Source: Thermanaerothrix daxensis (lineage in GTDB: Bacteria > Chloroflexota > Anaerolineae > Anaerolineales > Anaerolineaceae). Taken from it: a stretch of DNA of 64,000 bases. The number at the start of each line of letters is the position of its first letter. Positions within the stretch are counted from its first letter, which is position 1. The notes beneath the pieces were generated by a model. It was not told where the DNA came from, made no database searches, and saw only the letters and a list, made by a program, of their open reading frames with translations. Of this stretch, positions 8,719-17,234 are shown piece by piece. The DNA is taken from assembly GCF_001306145.1 (NCBI RefSeq), contig NZ_LGKO01000002.1:1321050-1385049 (forward strand). The letters run 5' to 3'. A program made the position numbers and the translations under genes.

Positions 8719-9495
8719 ATGTGCAAAAGGTTCGTTGATCAAGTTGTCATTGTGACTGGCGGTGCAAAGGGTATTGGCTGGGGAATCGCTAAAGTCTTCA
8801 GCCAAGAAGGGGCCAAGGTTGTTGTTGCTGATTGGGACGATGTAAACGGCCCCAAAACGGTCGAGGAACTGCGTCAATCGGGAGGAGAAGCTATCTACGT
8901 TAAGTGTGACGTTTCCAATGAAGAGCAAGTCAAAGCAATGGTTGAGGAAACTATCAAGACCTATGGCCGAATTGATGTGCTTGTTAACAATGCAGGCATT
9001 GGTGTCTATAAATCGATCCTGGATACGAGCAGCGAAGATTGGGATCGCTGTCTAGATGTGAATCTCAAGGGTGTTTTTCTATGCTCAAAATACGTCATCC
9101 CACACATGCTGAAACAGGGGAAGGGCAATATCATCAATATTTCCTCGGTTCACTCTTTCCAAACCGTTAACGGCGTTGCCCCATACGCCGCCTCAAAAGG
9201 TGGAATTACAGCACTTACCCGCAACATGGCAATTGATTACGGACCCACAATCCGAGTAAACTCCATCGCCCCTGGATGGGTACTCACCCCCCTGATCCAA
9301 AGCATCTTTGACAGTTATCCAGACCCCGAGGCCCAGCGCAAGGCCGTTGAACAGCGCCAGGTTATGAAACGCATTGGTCGCCCCGAAGATATCGGCTATG
9401 CAGCCGCTTTCCTGGCCAGTGATGAAGCCAGTTTCATCACTGGAACCCAACTCTTTGTAGACGGTGGATTAACCGCACAACTTGAAACCTGGTAA
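8719..9495 (+). CDS. SDR-family NAD(P)-dependent oxidoreductase
   Basis: Classical short-chain dehydrogenase of 258 residues. Seen: cofactor motif TGGAKGIG (13-20), acidic D38 ending beta-2 (favours NAD+ over NADP+), NNAG (90-93), catalytic Ser142/143, Tyr156 and Lys160 in YAASK, and a C-terminal 'ASFITGTQLFVDGG' substrate loop end. A strong GGGAGG site precedes the ATG. In this operon it most likely oxidises a sugar, sugar alcohol or aldonate to a keto form ahead of the kinase and aldolase. Confidence 0.93.
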   Translation: MCKRFVDQVVIVTGGAKGIGWGIAKVFSQEGAKVVVADWDDVNGPKTVEELRQSGGEAIYVKCDVSNEEQVKAMVEETIKTYGRIDVLVNNAGIGVYKSILDTSSEDWDRCLDVNLKGVFLCSKYVIPHMLKQGKGNIINISSVHSFQTVNGVAPYAASKGGITALTRNMAIDYGPTIRVNSIAPGWVLTPLIQSIFDSYPDPEAQRKAVEQRQVMKRIGRPEDIGYAAAFLASDEASFITGTQLFVDGGLTAQLETW

Positions 9496-9510
9496 TTAAG
9501 GGCCGTATCC

Positions 9511-10665
9511 ATGGAAAAGAACTTTGCCTTCAACATCACCCAAGACGATCTCAGCCGCTTTTCGGGGAAAGGACCGATATTTGTTACTTTTGGAGAAACT
9601 CTGATTCGGGAAACTCCAGCAGATTTTCAGCGCCTGGAACGGACCGAAAATGTCTACATCTCCCTGGCAGGCAGTGAATTGACTGTTGCTACTTTACTAG
9701 CCCGTTTTGGTGTCCCCTCGGCCTACATTACTCGGGTCCCTGATAACCCATACGGGTGGATGGTACGAGACACAGCCCGAAGTCACGGCATTGACACAGA
9801 GTATTTTGTTTGGGCAAACAAGGCTGAACCCATAGGGCGTCTGCTATATGAGATTGGGCGCACTCCACGAAAAAGCGTCGGCTGGTATCAACGGATGTAT
9901 TCGGCAGCCAGCCGCCTAGGCTCAGGCATGGTCAATTGGAAAAATGCTCTACGGAATTGTGAGCTTTTCCATACATCCGGTATCACATTTGGCCTGGCTT
10001 ACCACAGTCATTACGAACAGAACTACCTGCTTGATGCTTTTTATGAAGCCATGTCTCACAAACCACCCAGCTGCTGGGTAGGGCTGGACTTTAATTACCG
10101 GGCTACTCTGTGGCGAGCCGAGCAATGTCGGGAGGTAATGACCCCATTAATCAGGGAACATGTGGATATTTTGATCACTACAATCGAAGACATGGCCACA
10201 GTGTATGGCTTCAGCTGTGGGCAATACTCGCCAGAACAGATTGATAAGGGGGAAATGGGCGAAATCACCGATAACGATCTACGATCTCTGGCATCTCACC
10301 TTGGTGAGTATTTTAACGCCAAAATTGTAGCCATTACGATCCGATACCCTGATTCGTTTGAGGAGAATCGCTGGGAGAGCGCCGTAATGGATTCGCAAGG
10401 CCATTTCTTCCGCTCTCCAGCGGTTAAATCCATCACTCTATTAGACCGCCTGGGAGGAGGTGATACCTGGAACGGCGGCTTCTACTATGGACTCTTGACG
10501 GCTGGGTTTGGGCCCGAAGGGATCCACAAAGGATTGCTAGTTGGAGATGCCGCCACACGCATTAAACAGACCCTGATGTTTGATTTGCCCATTATTACCA
10601 AAGCAGAAGTGCAAGATTTGCTGAAAGCCGATGTTGAGGGTGGCGGGAAGAGAGTCTCCCGTTAA
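9511..10665 (+). CDS. PfkB-family sugar kinase, KDG kinase-like
   Basis: Ribokinase/PfkB fold. N-terminal 'VTFGETLIRETP' and 'YISLAGSELTVATLLARFG' match the substrate-binding start of 2-keto-3-deoxygluconate kinases; 'GLDFNYRATLW' is the mid-domain strand; 'DRLGGGDTWNGGFYYGLL' is the second PfkB signature with the catalytic-base Asp of GGD (usual form GAGD). At 384 aa it is longer than most (~310-340), with an insertion around residues 245-275. It would phosphorylate KDG (or a similar keto-deoxy acid) to give the substrate of the aldolase at 4991. Cytoplasmic. Confidence 0.85.
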   Translation: MEKNFAFNITQDDLSRFSGKGPIFVTFGETLIRETPADFQRLERTENVYISLAGSELTVATLLARFGVPSAYITRVPDNPYGWMVRDTARSHGIDTEYFVWANKAEPIGRLLYEIGRTPRKSVGWYQRMYSAASRLGSGMVNWKNALRNCELFHTSGITFGLAYHSHYEQNYLLDAFYEAMSHKPPSCWVGLDFNYRATLWRAEQCREVMTPLIREHVDILITTIEDMATVYGFSCGQYSPEQIDKGEMGEITDNDLRSLASHLGEYFNAKIVAITIRYPDSFEENRWESAVMDSQGHFFRSPAVKSITLLDRLGGGDTWNGGFYYGLLTAGFGPEGIHKGLLVGDAATRIKQTLMFDLPIITKAEVQDLLKADVEGGGKRVSR

Positions 10666-10704
10666 GCCCAGACCAACCCACAACCTACCATAAGGAGGAA
10701 TGAA

Positions 10705-11742
10705 ATGAACCACAAAACCTTCTATCTGGCCCTTGCTCTGGTTCTGATTGCAACCTTGCTCATCGGTTGTGCATCAGCCCAAACCGCGACGCCGGCGGCT
10801 TCCACTGGGAGCGAAGGGCAATCCGCTAAGCCCGCAACCTCAAACGAAGAGTACATCTACGTTTCCTGCATGGGCAACTTAGAATTCTTCAATGCCCACA
10901 AATATGGATGGAAATGGGCGGGTGAAGTGTTGGGAGTTAAGACCACCTACGTCGGCCCGGCTGAATACGACCTGAATGCCATGGTTGCGGCCTTTGATCA
11001 GGCCATCGCGAAGAAACCTGCTGGCATTGTTGTGTTTGCGGTTGAGCCTGTCCTTGAACCTGAGATTAACAAAGCCGTTGACAATGGGATTCCCGTTGTC
11101 ACTATCTTGGGAGATCTACCCAACTCCAAGCGCCTGGCTTTCGTCGGTTCGCGCCAGTTTGACCTCGGGTATGTGGGTGGCAAGAAACTGGCCGAAGCCC
11201 TGGGCGGCAAGGGTAAGGTGGCTATTCTGAGCATCCCGGGGGTGCAAATGTTTGACGACCGCGAGCAGGGTTATCGAGCAGCCTTCGCTGAATATCCCGG
11301 CATCGAGGTGGTCCAGGTTGGTGACACCAAAGCCGACACCGTCACGGCAATTAACGTGGCCAAGGATATCTTGCAGCGCCATCCTGATTTGGCTGCCTTC
11401 GTGGGTACAGACTCCACTGGCGGGATCGGTGCAGCCACTGCAGTCAAGGAAGCCGGCAAAGTTGGGCAGGTGAAGACCGTGGCCATGGATCGTAATTCAG
11501 ATGTTTTGCAGGCGATCCAGGATGGCATCCTAACCGGTACAGTGGCGCAGGACGATGCGGCCATGGCATACTGGGCACTTCTGGTTCTCTATAACTACAA
11601 TCACCACCAGGCTCCTCTCACCATTGACAACGCCAAGGCTGGCGCCCGCACTGGCCCGACCACCGTCTATATGTCAGTCAACTATATTGACAAGAGCAAT
11701 CTCCAATACTACCTCGAAGCGAATAAGCTTTATCTCCCATAA
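10705..11742 (+). CDS. CUT2-type sugar-binding lipoprotein (RbsB-like)
   Basis: Periplasmic-binding-protein type 1 family. The signal peptide has lipobox LIGC (cleavage before about Cys22), followed by a Thr/Ser/Ala linker and two Rossmann-like lobes ('DLNAMVAAFDQAIAKKPAGIVV' style first lobe, 'AAFVGTDSTGGIGAA' second lobe). It would be anchored on the outer face of the cytoplasmic membrane and deliver a sugar or sugar acid to the ATPase/permease that follow. GGAGG precedes the ATG. A stable hairpin lies between it and the ATPase gene. Confidence 0.92.
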   Translation: MNHKTFYLALALVLIATLLIGCASAQTATPAASTGSEGQSAKPATSNEEYIYVSCMGNLEFFNAHKYGWKWAGEVLGVKTTYVGPAEYDLNAMVAAFDQAIAKKPAGIVVFAVEPVLEPEINKAVDNGIPVVTILGDLPNSKRLAFVGSRQFDLGYVGGKKLAEALGGKGKVAILSIPGVQMFDDREQGYRAAFAEYPGIEVVQVGDTKADTVTAINVAKDILQRHPDLAAFVGTDSTGGIGAATAVKEAGKVGQVKTVAMDRNSDVLQAIQDGILTGTVAQDDAAMAYWALLVLYNYNHHQAPLTIDNAKAGARTGPTTVYMSVNYIDKSNLQYYLEANKLYLP

Positions 11743-11757
11743 CAAGAGTTAAATCAC

Positions 11758-11794
11758 TCCCTGTGGGTGCGGATATACCCCGCATCCACAGGGA
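11758..11794 (+). promoter_or_regulatory. Intercistronic mRNA-stabilising hairpin 1
   Basis: A 15-bp stem (arms 11758-11772 and 11780-11794) with a 7-nt loop is fully paired with one G-U wobble. No U-tract follows, so it is more likely an mRNA 3'-end stabiliser or attenuator than a full terminator. It sits between the binding-protein and ATPase genes. Confidence 0.75.
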
Positions 11795-11824
11795 AGAGTT
11801 TAAACGATCAATGAGGAGAGAGGT

Positions 11825-13345
11825 ATGGAAGAGGTTTTACGAGCCGAACACCTCTCGAAGCGCTTTCCAGGAGTTTTAGCGGTTGATGATGTCTCCTTCT
11901 CGTTGGATAGAGGAGAAATTCTGGCTCTGGTTGGCGAAAACGGCGCTGGAAAGAGTACACTTTCTCTGATGCTGAGCGGGATTCACAAGCCAGATGCTGG
12001 AACCATCTTCTTGGAAGGGAAACCTGTGGTTTTCAACGCTCCAGTAGATGCTATCCACGCTGGTATTGCTATCGTTTTCCAGGAACTTTCCCTCGTGGGC
12101 AGCCTTTCAGTGGCAGAAAATATCTTCGCCAACCGTCAACCCGCAGGACCAGGCGGGATTATTCGGTGGGATGAATTGCACCGACAAACTAGCGAATTTT
12201 TAAGACGCTTCAATCTTCACCTTAACCCACGCCAATTAGTCAAACAACTCTCCATGGGACAGCAACAAATCCTGGAGATTCTGAAGGCTATTTCTATCAA
12301 TCCAAAAGTGTTAATCCTGGATGAGCCCACTTCATCCTTGACCGAATCGGAGGCTAACTACCTCTTTGAAAACATTCGAAAGCTCCAAAAGCAGGGGATG
12401 TCCTTTATTTACATTACTCACAAGCTTTCGGAGGTCTTTCAAATCGCCGACCGGGTCATGGTAATGAGGGATGGAAAACATGTAGGCACTCGCCAAGTGA
12501 GCGAGGTCACCGAAAATGATCTAATCGCCATGATGGTAGGACGGCAAATCACCAGCCTATATGGAGATGCAGAGAAAAGTCGCGGGGAAGAGTATTTCCG
12601 TGTAGAAGGATTTACTCAACCAGGAGCCTTTGAGGATGTATCCTTTGGGGTAAGGCGAGGGGAAATATTAGGATTTTTTGGTCTAATCGGAGCCGGCAGG
12701 AGTGAACTTGCCAGGGCTATCATCGGAATGTATCCCCGGCAATCGGGAAGAATTTTCCTGGAAGAGCAGGAGATCACCATCCGGAATCCCCGAGATGCGA
12801 TTCGCCATGGTATTGCTTACTTGACAGAGGACCGAAAAGGCGATGGTCTGTTTCTCAGTATGAGCATCCGTGAAAATCTCATTGCTCCATCTTTGCCTTC
12901 ATTTACAACCCCTCAGGGGCTTCTGGATTTCCGCCGTGTTGAGACCTTTACGGAAAATTTAACACAAGCTTTTGCCATTGTTACCCCGTCTTTAACCAAG
13001 AAGGTTTCGAATCTCTCGGGTGGAAACCAGCAGAAATGCTTGATCGCAATGTGGATGGGGATCAATCCACGAGTCATTCTTTTTGATGAACCTACTCGCG
13101 GGGTAGATGTTGGTGCACGGGCCGAAATTTACCACAAATTGCGCGAATTAGCCCACACGGGAGTTGGGATAGTAATGATCTCATCTGATCTACCCGAACT
13201 CATTGGGATGTGTGATCGTATCATCGTCATGCACCAAGGACGAATCACTGGTGAGCTTGCGCGTGGGGAGTTTTCAGAAGAGCGCATTATGACTTTCGCC
13301 GCAGGTCTTCATTCTCAGGTTTCTCTAGAGGTGAACCATGGTTAA
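11825..13345 (+). CDS. CUT2 sugar ABC transporter, double ATPase (RbsA-like)
   Basis: 506 residues with two fused ABC ATPase domains, as in RbsA/MglA/XylG. The first has a complete Walker A (GENGAGKST), signature 'LSMGQQQI' and Walker B 'VLILDEPTSSL'. The second has the degenerate Walker A 'GLIGAGRSE' usual for this family, with signature 'LSGGNQQK' and 'ILFDEPTRGVDVG'. Cytoplasmic partner of the permease at 13338, whose start it overlaps by 8 bp. AGGAGAGAGG precedes the ATG. Confidence 0.95.
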   Translation: MEEVLRAEHLSKRFPGVLAVDDVSFSLDRGEILALVGENGAGKSTLSLMLSGIHKPDAGTIFLEGKPVVFNAPVDAIHAGIAIVFQELSLVGSLSVAENIFANRQPAGPGGIIRWDELHRQTSEFLRRFNLHLNPRQLVKQLSMGQQQILEILKAISINPKVLILDEPTSSLTESEANYLFENIRKLQKQGMSFIYITHKLSEVFQIADRVMVMRDGKHVGTRQVSEVTENDLIAMMVGRQITSLYGDAEKSRGEEYFRVEGFTQPGAFEDVSFGVRRGEILGFFGLIGAGRSELARAIIGMYPRQSGRIFLEEQEITIRNPRDAIRHGIAYLTEDRKGDGLFLSMSIRENLIAPSLPSFTTPQGLLDFRRVETFTENLTQAFAIVTPSLTKKVSNLSGGNQQKCLIAMWMGINPRVILFDEPTRGVDVGARAEIYHKLRELAHTGVGIVMISSDLPELIGMCDRIIVMHQGRITGELARGEFSEERIMTFAAGLHSQVSLEVNHG

Positions 13346-14324
13346 AAAGGGATCCTTGATCCTGCGCTCATTTCGCTCAATCACAGGCTTTCGTGAATTT
13401 GCGCTGATTATTGTGTTACTCGTATTTGGATTTGTAATGTCATTAACCTCGCCGGTTTTTCTGACCAAGCAAAACATTGAGGCCATTTTGCTTGCCCTCT
13501 CGGTTGAAGCAACCATCGCTGTTGGCATGGTAAATCTCTTGATTTCGGGAGGACTTGATCTTTCGGTGGGTTCCACCTTGGCTTTTACTGGGGTCGTCAC
13601 TGGTCTTGCGCTTAATGCCGGTGTGCCCGTGGTGTTCTCTATTCTGCTTGGTCTGCTAGCGGCCCTTGGAGTAGGATTGGCCAATGGTCTATTGGTAGCC
13701 AAGATGCGCATCAATCCATTTATCGTCACCCTGGGCACCAATATGGCAGTACGTGGGTTGCTTCTTGTCCTCGCCCAGGGACGTGCAGTATTAAACCTTC
13801 CAGCGGAGTTCACCATCATTGGGCAAGGCCGGTTGTTTGGTATCCAGTATCCCATTTATGTGATGCTGGCCTTGGTCATCATCGGCGATTTCTTATTACG
13901 GAACACCCGCTTCTTCCGCCAGAATTACTACATAGGGAGCAACGAAAAAGCCGCTCGCTTTTCGGGGATTAACGTTGATATGGTGAAGGTTATCAACTAC
14001 TGTATAGTGGCTTTATTGGCAGGGGTGGCTGGATTGATGATCACCGCTCGCTTCGGCTCTGCATCGGTCACGGTAGGGAGCGGCACAGAACTGCGTGTTA
14101 TTACAGCGACTATTATCGGTGGTGCCAGCCTAAGCGGTGGCGAAGGTTCCGTGCTGGGGGCTTTTCTTGGGGCTCTCTTTATGGGTATCTTAGCGAATGC
14201 GTTGAATCTTCTCGGCGTAGATGTGTACTGGCAGAATCTCATAACCGGCCTTATCCTGATTGGGGCTGTGGTTATTGATGTAGTCAACGAGCGACGTAAG
14301 AACCAGGCTACGGCTAAAAGTTAA
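13338..14324 (+). CDS. CUT2 sugar ABC transporter permease (RbsC-like)
   Basis: 328 residues, about 8-10 hydrophobic segments, with the family hallmark 'NLLISGGLDLSVGSTLAF' near residues 70-90 and 'IIGGASLSGGEGSVLGAFLGALFMGIL' pattern near the C-terminus. Integral membrane channel for the sugar or sugar acid taken up by this operon. Overlaps the ATPase gene, so is translationally coupled. It is the last gene before a terminator. Confidence 0.95.
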   Translation: MVKKGSLILRSFRSITGFREFALIIVLLVFGFVMSLTSPVFLTKQNIEAILLALSVEATIAVGMVNLLISGGLDLSVGSTLAFTGVVTGLALNAGVPVVFSILLGLLAALGVGLANGLLVAKMRINPFIVTLGTNMAVRGLLLVLAQGRAVLNLPAEFTIIGQGRLFGIQYPIYVMLALVIIGDFLLRNTRFFRQNYYIGSNEKAARFSGINVDMVKVINYCIVALLAGVAGLMITARFGSASVTVGSGTELRVITATIIGGASLSGGEGSVLGAFLGALFMGILANALNLLGVDVYWQNLITGLILIGAVVIDVVNERRKNQATAKS

Positions 14325-14352
14325 GCCACCCCAGAATTTCATGAGGCTACTG

Positions 14353-14395
14353 GCGTCCAAATCGAGAAGCAACAAAGCGATTTGGACGCACTTTT
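14353..14395 (+). terminator. Rho-independent terminator of the sugar-acid operon
   Basis: A perfect 12-bp stem (14353-14364 and 14378-14389), 13-nt loop, then a short T-rich tract. It lies between the permease and azlC, so azlC should not be translated from the earlier ATG at 14341, which is upstream of this hairpin. Confidence 0.8.
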
Positions 14396-14415
14396 ATTCT
14401 TCGGAGTCTCTTGAT

Positions 14416-15126
14416 ATGGAAAGTGCTAAGAATGAAAGACTAATCATCCTTCGAGAATTTACAAGTGGGGTAAAGGCCCTTCTCCCTATTCTTTTGGGGG
14501 TCATCCCTTTTGGCTTGACGACGGGAATCGCAGTGACTCAAACCCACATTACCCCCCAAGATGGCTTTATCATGTCCATATTGGTATATTCAGGAGCAGC
14601 GCTTTTGGTGGCCCTACAACTCATTCAGGCTAACACACCTGTGGTGGTCACCATTATCAGCGCATTAATGGTCAATCTGCGATTCTTGATGTATAGCATT
14701 TCACTATCTCCTTACCTAAAACACTTACCTCAACGATGGCGTGCCCTTTTAGCATACTTGCTCAGCGACCAGGCTTATGCGGTTTCGATCTCAAATTTTG
14801 AAAATCATACCGTCCCGCAACGGGGTCACTGGCATTTCTTGGGTGCGGCGTTAACGATGTGGGTTGCCTGGCAAGGAAGCCTTCTGATCGGGATGGTAGT
14901 AGGAATAAGCCTCCCTAAGGATTGGTCTCTGGATTTCACCATCCCACTCACGTTTCTTGCGCTGGCTGTGCCAAATATTAGGGATAAAGCCACAGGAACG
15001 GCAGCTCTCTCAGCAGGGGTTATGACCGTTTTACTGAACAACATGCCTTACAAGACAGGCACCGTTATCGCCGCTATCGTTGGCATAGGACTAGGAGTGC
15101 TTGTTGAGAGGAGCAATAGCATATGA
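14416..15126 (+). CDS. azlC: AzlC-family branched-chain amino acid exporter, large subunit
   Basis: About 236 residues with several hydrophobic segments. The N-terminal 'GVKALLPILLGVIPFGLTTGIAV' pattern and 'INVLVYSGAALLVALQL'-type second segment (here 'SILVYSGAALLVALQL') are typical of AzlC/YgaZ. With AzlD it exports branched-chain amino acids or analogues at the cytoplasmic membrane. The ATG at 14416 is chosen because the longer frame would run through the upstream terminator. It overlaps azlD by 4 bp. Confidence 0.88.
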   Translation: MESAKNERLIILREFTSGVKALLPILLGVIPFGLTTGIAVTQTHITPQDGFIMSILVYSGAALLVALQLIQANTPVVVTIISALMVNLRFLMYSISLSPYLKHLPQRWRALLAYLLSDQAYAVSISNFENHTVPQRGHWHFLGAALTMWVAWQGSLLIGMVVGISLPKDWSLDFTIPLTFLALAVPNIRDKATGTAALSAGVMTVLLNNMPYKTGTVIAAIVGIGLGVLVERSNSI

Positions 15127-15455
15127 CAACATGGGTAATTATGATTGCACTGGGAATAGGTACCTTCTTGATTCGCTATTCGATGATCGGCCTTACTGGA
15201 AAAGTCAACCTTCCTAAAGTGGTAGTGAGAGCAATTCGATTCATACCAGCCTCTATGCTTTCTGCAGTAGTAGCGTCACAGATGTTGGCCTATGCCCGCC
15301 CCGGATCATTTACATTGGACATTCCATATTTTGGAGCGGCAATAATTGCAGGGGGCGTTGCCTGGAAGACACGGAACGCATTTTTAACCGTGCTGGTGGG
15401 AATGATCCTTTTGTGGGTTTTCCGAAATGTATTAGGGTGGTTAGCAGCAGGATGA
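15123..15455 (+). CDS. azlD: AzlD-family branched-chain amino acid exporter, small subunit
   Basis: 110 residues with four predicted membrane segments. The opening 'ALGIGTFLIRYSMIGL' and the 'RFIPASMLSAVVA' segment match the AzlD/YgaH family. It pairs with AzlC, with an ATGA overlap for coupled translation. Confidence 0.9.
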   Translation: MTTWVIMIALGIGTFLIRYSMIGLTGKVNLPKVVVRAIRFIPASMLSAVVASQMLAYARPGSFTLDIPYFGAAIIAGGVAWKTRNAFLTVLVGMILLWVFRNVLGWLAAG

Positions 15456-15571
15456 TCACAAGCTTTCGCGTTGGCTTCGTCCTGGTGTTATTTTTGGGAT
15501 CGCTGTCTCGCCAAAACCACAATATCTAATTACTAATCCGCTAAACTTCAGCAAAAAACGGCAGAAATATA

Positions 15572-15600
15572 TTGACATTATCCTAACTTTCGCTTGAAAT
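15572..15600 (+). promoter_or_regulatory. Weak promoter before the broken DeoR gene
   Basis: TTGACA (15572-15577), a 17-bp spacer, then a poor -10 TGAAAT (15595-15600). Possibly the relic promoter of the decayed regulator. Confidence 0.35.
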
Positions 15601-15614
15601 AGCGGCAACTTTCA

Positions 15615-16356
15615 ATAGTAATACCAAATCTGGTAGTAAACCTCCTTCGCAACAGCCCTGGGATCAAAGTCACAGAGCTCGCTGAATCTCTAGGGGTATC
15701 AGAAGGCACCATTCGCAACGAAAGGACGCATCAAGCGAGTACGCGGAGGAGCAGTTCTGGTTGGGGATGAGACCATAGCGCACAATTCGTCATTTTGGAA
15801 ACGCTAAGAAAAGAACTCAGCGGCCAAAACGGTAATTGCCCGCAAAGCCGCTGAGTTGGTAATGGACAACGACTCTATACTTCTTGACGCAAGCAGTACT
15901 GTATACTATCTGGCACGCGAGATTACCAACCGTAATCGTTTGCTTGTCGTTACTAACGGCATTGAAGTAGCTCAGATTTTAGCCAAGAATCCTTCAAACA
16001 CGATCATCTTGATAGGGGGAATTGTAGATAGCAACGCCTCATCAGTCACCGGCTTGCTCAGCGAGCAGATAATAAGGGAATTACGGGTTCAAAAAGCATT
16101 TGTGTCTTGCAGCGGTTTTAGCCTGGAACGGGGCATGACAGAAGTCCACATTGAGGAGGCCCAATTGAAACGCAAAGCCATACAAACCGCTCAAGAAGTT
16201 ATTGGTTTGGTGGATTCAAGCAAAATTGGCAAAGAAGATCTGACATCCTTTGCGCAAATCCACCAGATTTCTTATCTGTTCACAGATTCGGGGATTGATC
16301 CCGAATGGGTCCGAAGAATCGAGCTAGCCGGGATTAAATTAGTGGTTTGTAAGTAA
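15615..16356 (+). pseudogene. Broken DeoR-family transcriptional regulator
   Basis: The N-terminal helix-turn-helix is recognisable in one frame ('GIKVTELAESLGVSEGTIRN', codons from 15660 to 15719). Only 4 bp later the frame changes and the text resumes with 'GRIKRVRGGAVLVGDETIA' from 15724; the ~10-13 codons normally between these DeoR segments are missing. An in-frame TAA at 15805-15807 then breaks the second frame. From 15856 the DeoRC sensor domain is open to the end ('LLDASSTVYYLAREI', 'VVTNGIEVAQIL', 'GLVDSSKIG'). No plausible start codon remains at the 5' end. The gene is dead as a full regulator, although the C-terminal 166 codons could still be translated. Confidence 0.85.
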
Positions 16357-16443
16357 CTGGATTTCTGGGCCTTTGCGCTGGCCCAATCTGACCTCTATCC
16401 CAATTTTCACATCCTAATCTAAATGATTCATTTTGGGTTTACC

Positions 16444-16560
16444 ATGGGAGAATTTATTCTTGAACTACGAGATATCGTCAAACGCTTTTCGGATGTAGAA
16501 GTTTTGCATAAAGTTTCATTCAACTTGCGCCCCGGTGAAGTTCATGCATTGCTTGGGGAA
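16444..16560 (+). pseudogene. Truncated N-terminus of a sugar ABC ATPase
   Basis: About 39 codons read 'ILELRDIVKRF...VLHKVSFNLRPGEVHALLGE', the standard opening of an RbsA-type ATPase. The frame stops matching exactly before the Walker A loop (expected ENGAGKST) at about 16560, where the sequence changes to the reverse strand of another gene. The sugar ATPase at 11825 has the same segment, but the two are clearly diverged, so this is a separate gene lost by deletion or rearrangement. Confidence 0.8.
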
Positions 16561-16751
16561 ATAGGTATAAGATGGGGCGCGCTGTTCATAATGGGAATCG
16601 CCTCGCTGATTGGGGGGCGAACGCCCTGCCAGAAAATGAATCCGATGAGCGCCAAGACAATTACCCCGACCCCAATCCAGATCAAATTGAATCTCGGTTT
16701 TTGCCTGCGCTTCTTTTCGTGTTGTTGCTGTCGCTGTGTCTTGGATGAAGC
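16561..16751 (-). pseudogene. Truncated N-terminus of a DUF3105-like membrane protein
   Basis: On the minus strand the frame starting near 16751 reads 'ASSKTQRQQQHEKKRRQK', then one membrane helix ('IGVGVIVLALIGFIFW'), then 'AIPIMNSAPHLIP', and stops matching at the 16560 junction. A basic start, one helix and a short 'x-P-(I/V)-M' stretch is the layout of the N-terminus of DUF3105-type proteins; that assignment is by resemblance and moderate. No ATG/GTG/TTG is found at its start (CTT is in place), so both ends are damaged. It lies just after the YtkA-like gene on the same strand and was probably part of the copper operon. Confidence 0.55.
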
Positions 16752-16767
16752 AAGGTTTCCCTGATGA

Positions 16768-16801
16768 ATGGCACGGATGCCAAAGTTTGCATCCGTGCCA
16801 T
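16768..16801 (-). terminator. Hairpin after the YtkA-like gene
   Basis: A perfect 13-bp stem (16768-16780 and 16789-16801) with an 8-nt loop, 10 bp past the stop of the minus-strand lipoprotein gene. The following tract is only weakly T-rich, so termination efficiency is uncertain. Confidence 0.65.
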
Positions 16802-16810
16802 TTAGACTGG

Positions 16811-17209
16811 TTACTGGATCTTTATATCGAGGTCTTCCTGGAAGTCAAGCCCATCCTTACGGACATGGACTGTCAGCTCCCAGTTTCCGCTCATGCTAAA
16901 ATCTGCTTTTATGGAATATCTTCCGCCCCCCTGATCGGTGGCAACGCCGCTCATGCCCATGCCGGTCATGTCAATGTGATCCACGGAAACATCCACAGTC
17001 GCACCTTCGATGGGGCTGCCATTTGCATCAGTGATGGTGAAAACCAGTTCGACATTACCCATCATGGCGGGGCTGGGTTTGGTTTCCACCTGGATATTCA
17101 CCAGTTTCTGTTCTGTTGTGCCATCTGCAGCGGGAGCAGCCCCGCCTCCACAAGCTGCTAGCAGAACCGACGCCAAAACGAATATACTAATAAAGAACAA
17201 CTTACGCAT
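16811..17209 (-). CDS. YtkA/FixH-like lipoprotein
   Basis: About 132 residues. The signal peptide has lipobox LLAAC, then a Gly/Ala linker and one Ig-like beta domain with 'FTITDANGSPIEGATVDV' and 'GRYSIKADFSMSGNWELTVHV', the pattern of YtkA/FixH-like domains often found next to copper oxidases and copper-delivery proteins. It is extracytoplasmic and membrane-anchored. The ATG at 17209 follows AAGGAGAGAG, so I prefer it to the upstream in-frame ATG, which would overlap the oxidase stop. Same operon as the oxidase at 17235. Confidence 0.82.
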   Translation of the reverse strand: MRKLFFISIFVLASVLLAACGGGAAPAADGTTEQKLVNIQVETKPSPAMMGNVELVFTITDANGSPIEGATVDVSVDHIDMTGMGMSGVATDQGGGRYSIKADFSMSGNWELTVHVRKDGLDFQEDLDIKIQ

Positions 17210-17234
17210 TCTTAACTCTCTCCTTGATTTTGGT

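Noticed and set aside
15452..15529. A 25-codon hydrophobic ORF overlapping the azlD stop
   Set aside because: Too short, no homology recognised, and it leads directly into decayed DNA.
16423..16764. A 113-codon plus-strand ORF
   Set aside because: Its first part is the truncated ABC ATPase; the rest reads the antisense of the DUF3105-like fragment (Cys-rich, meaningless). It is a chimeric frame, not a gene.
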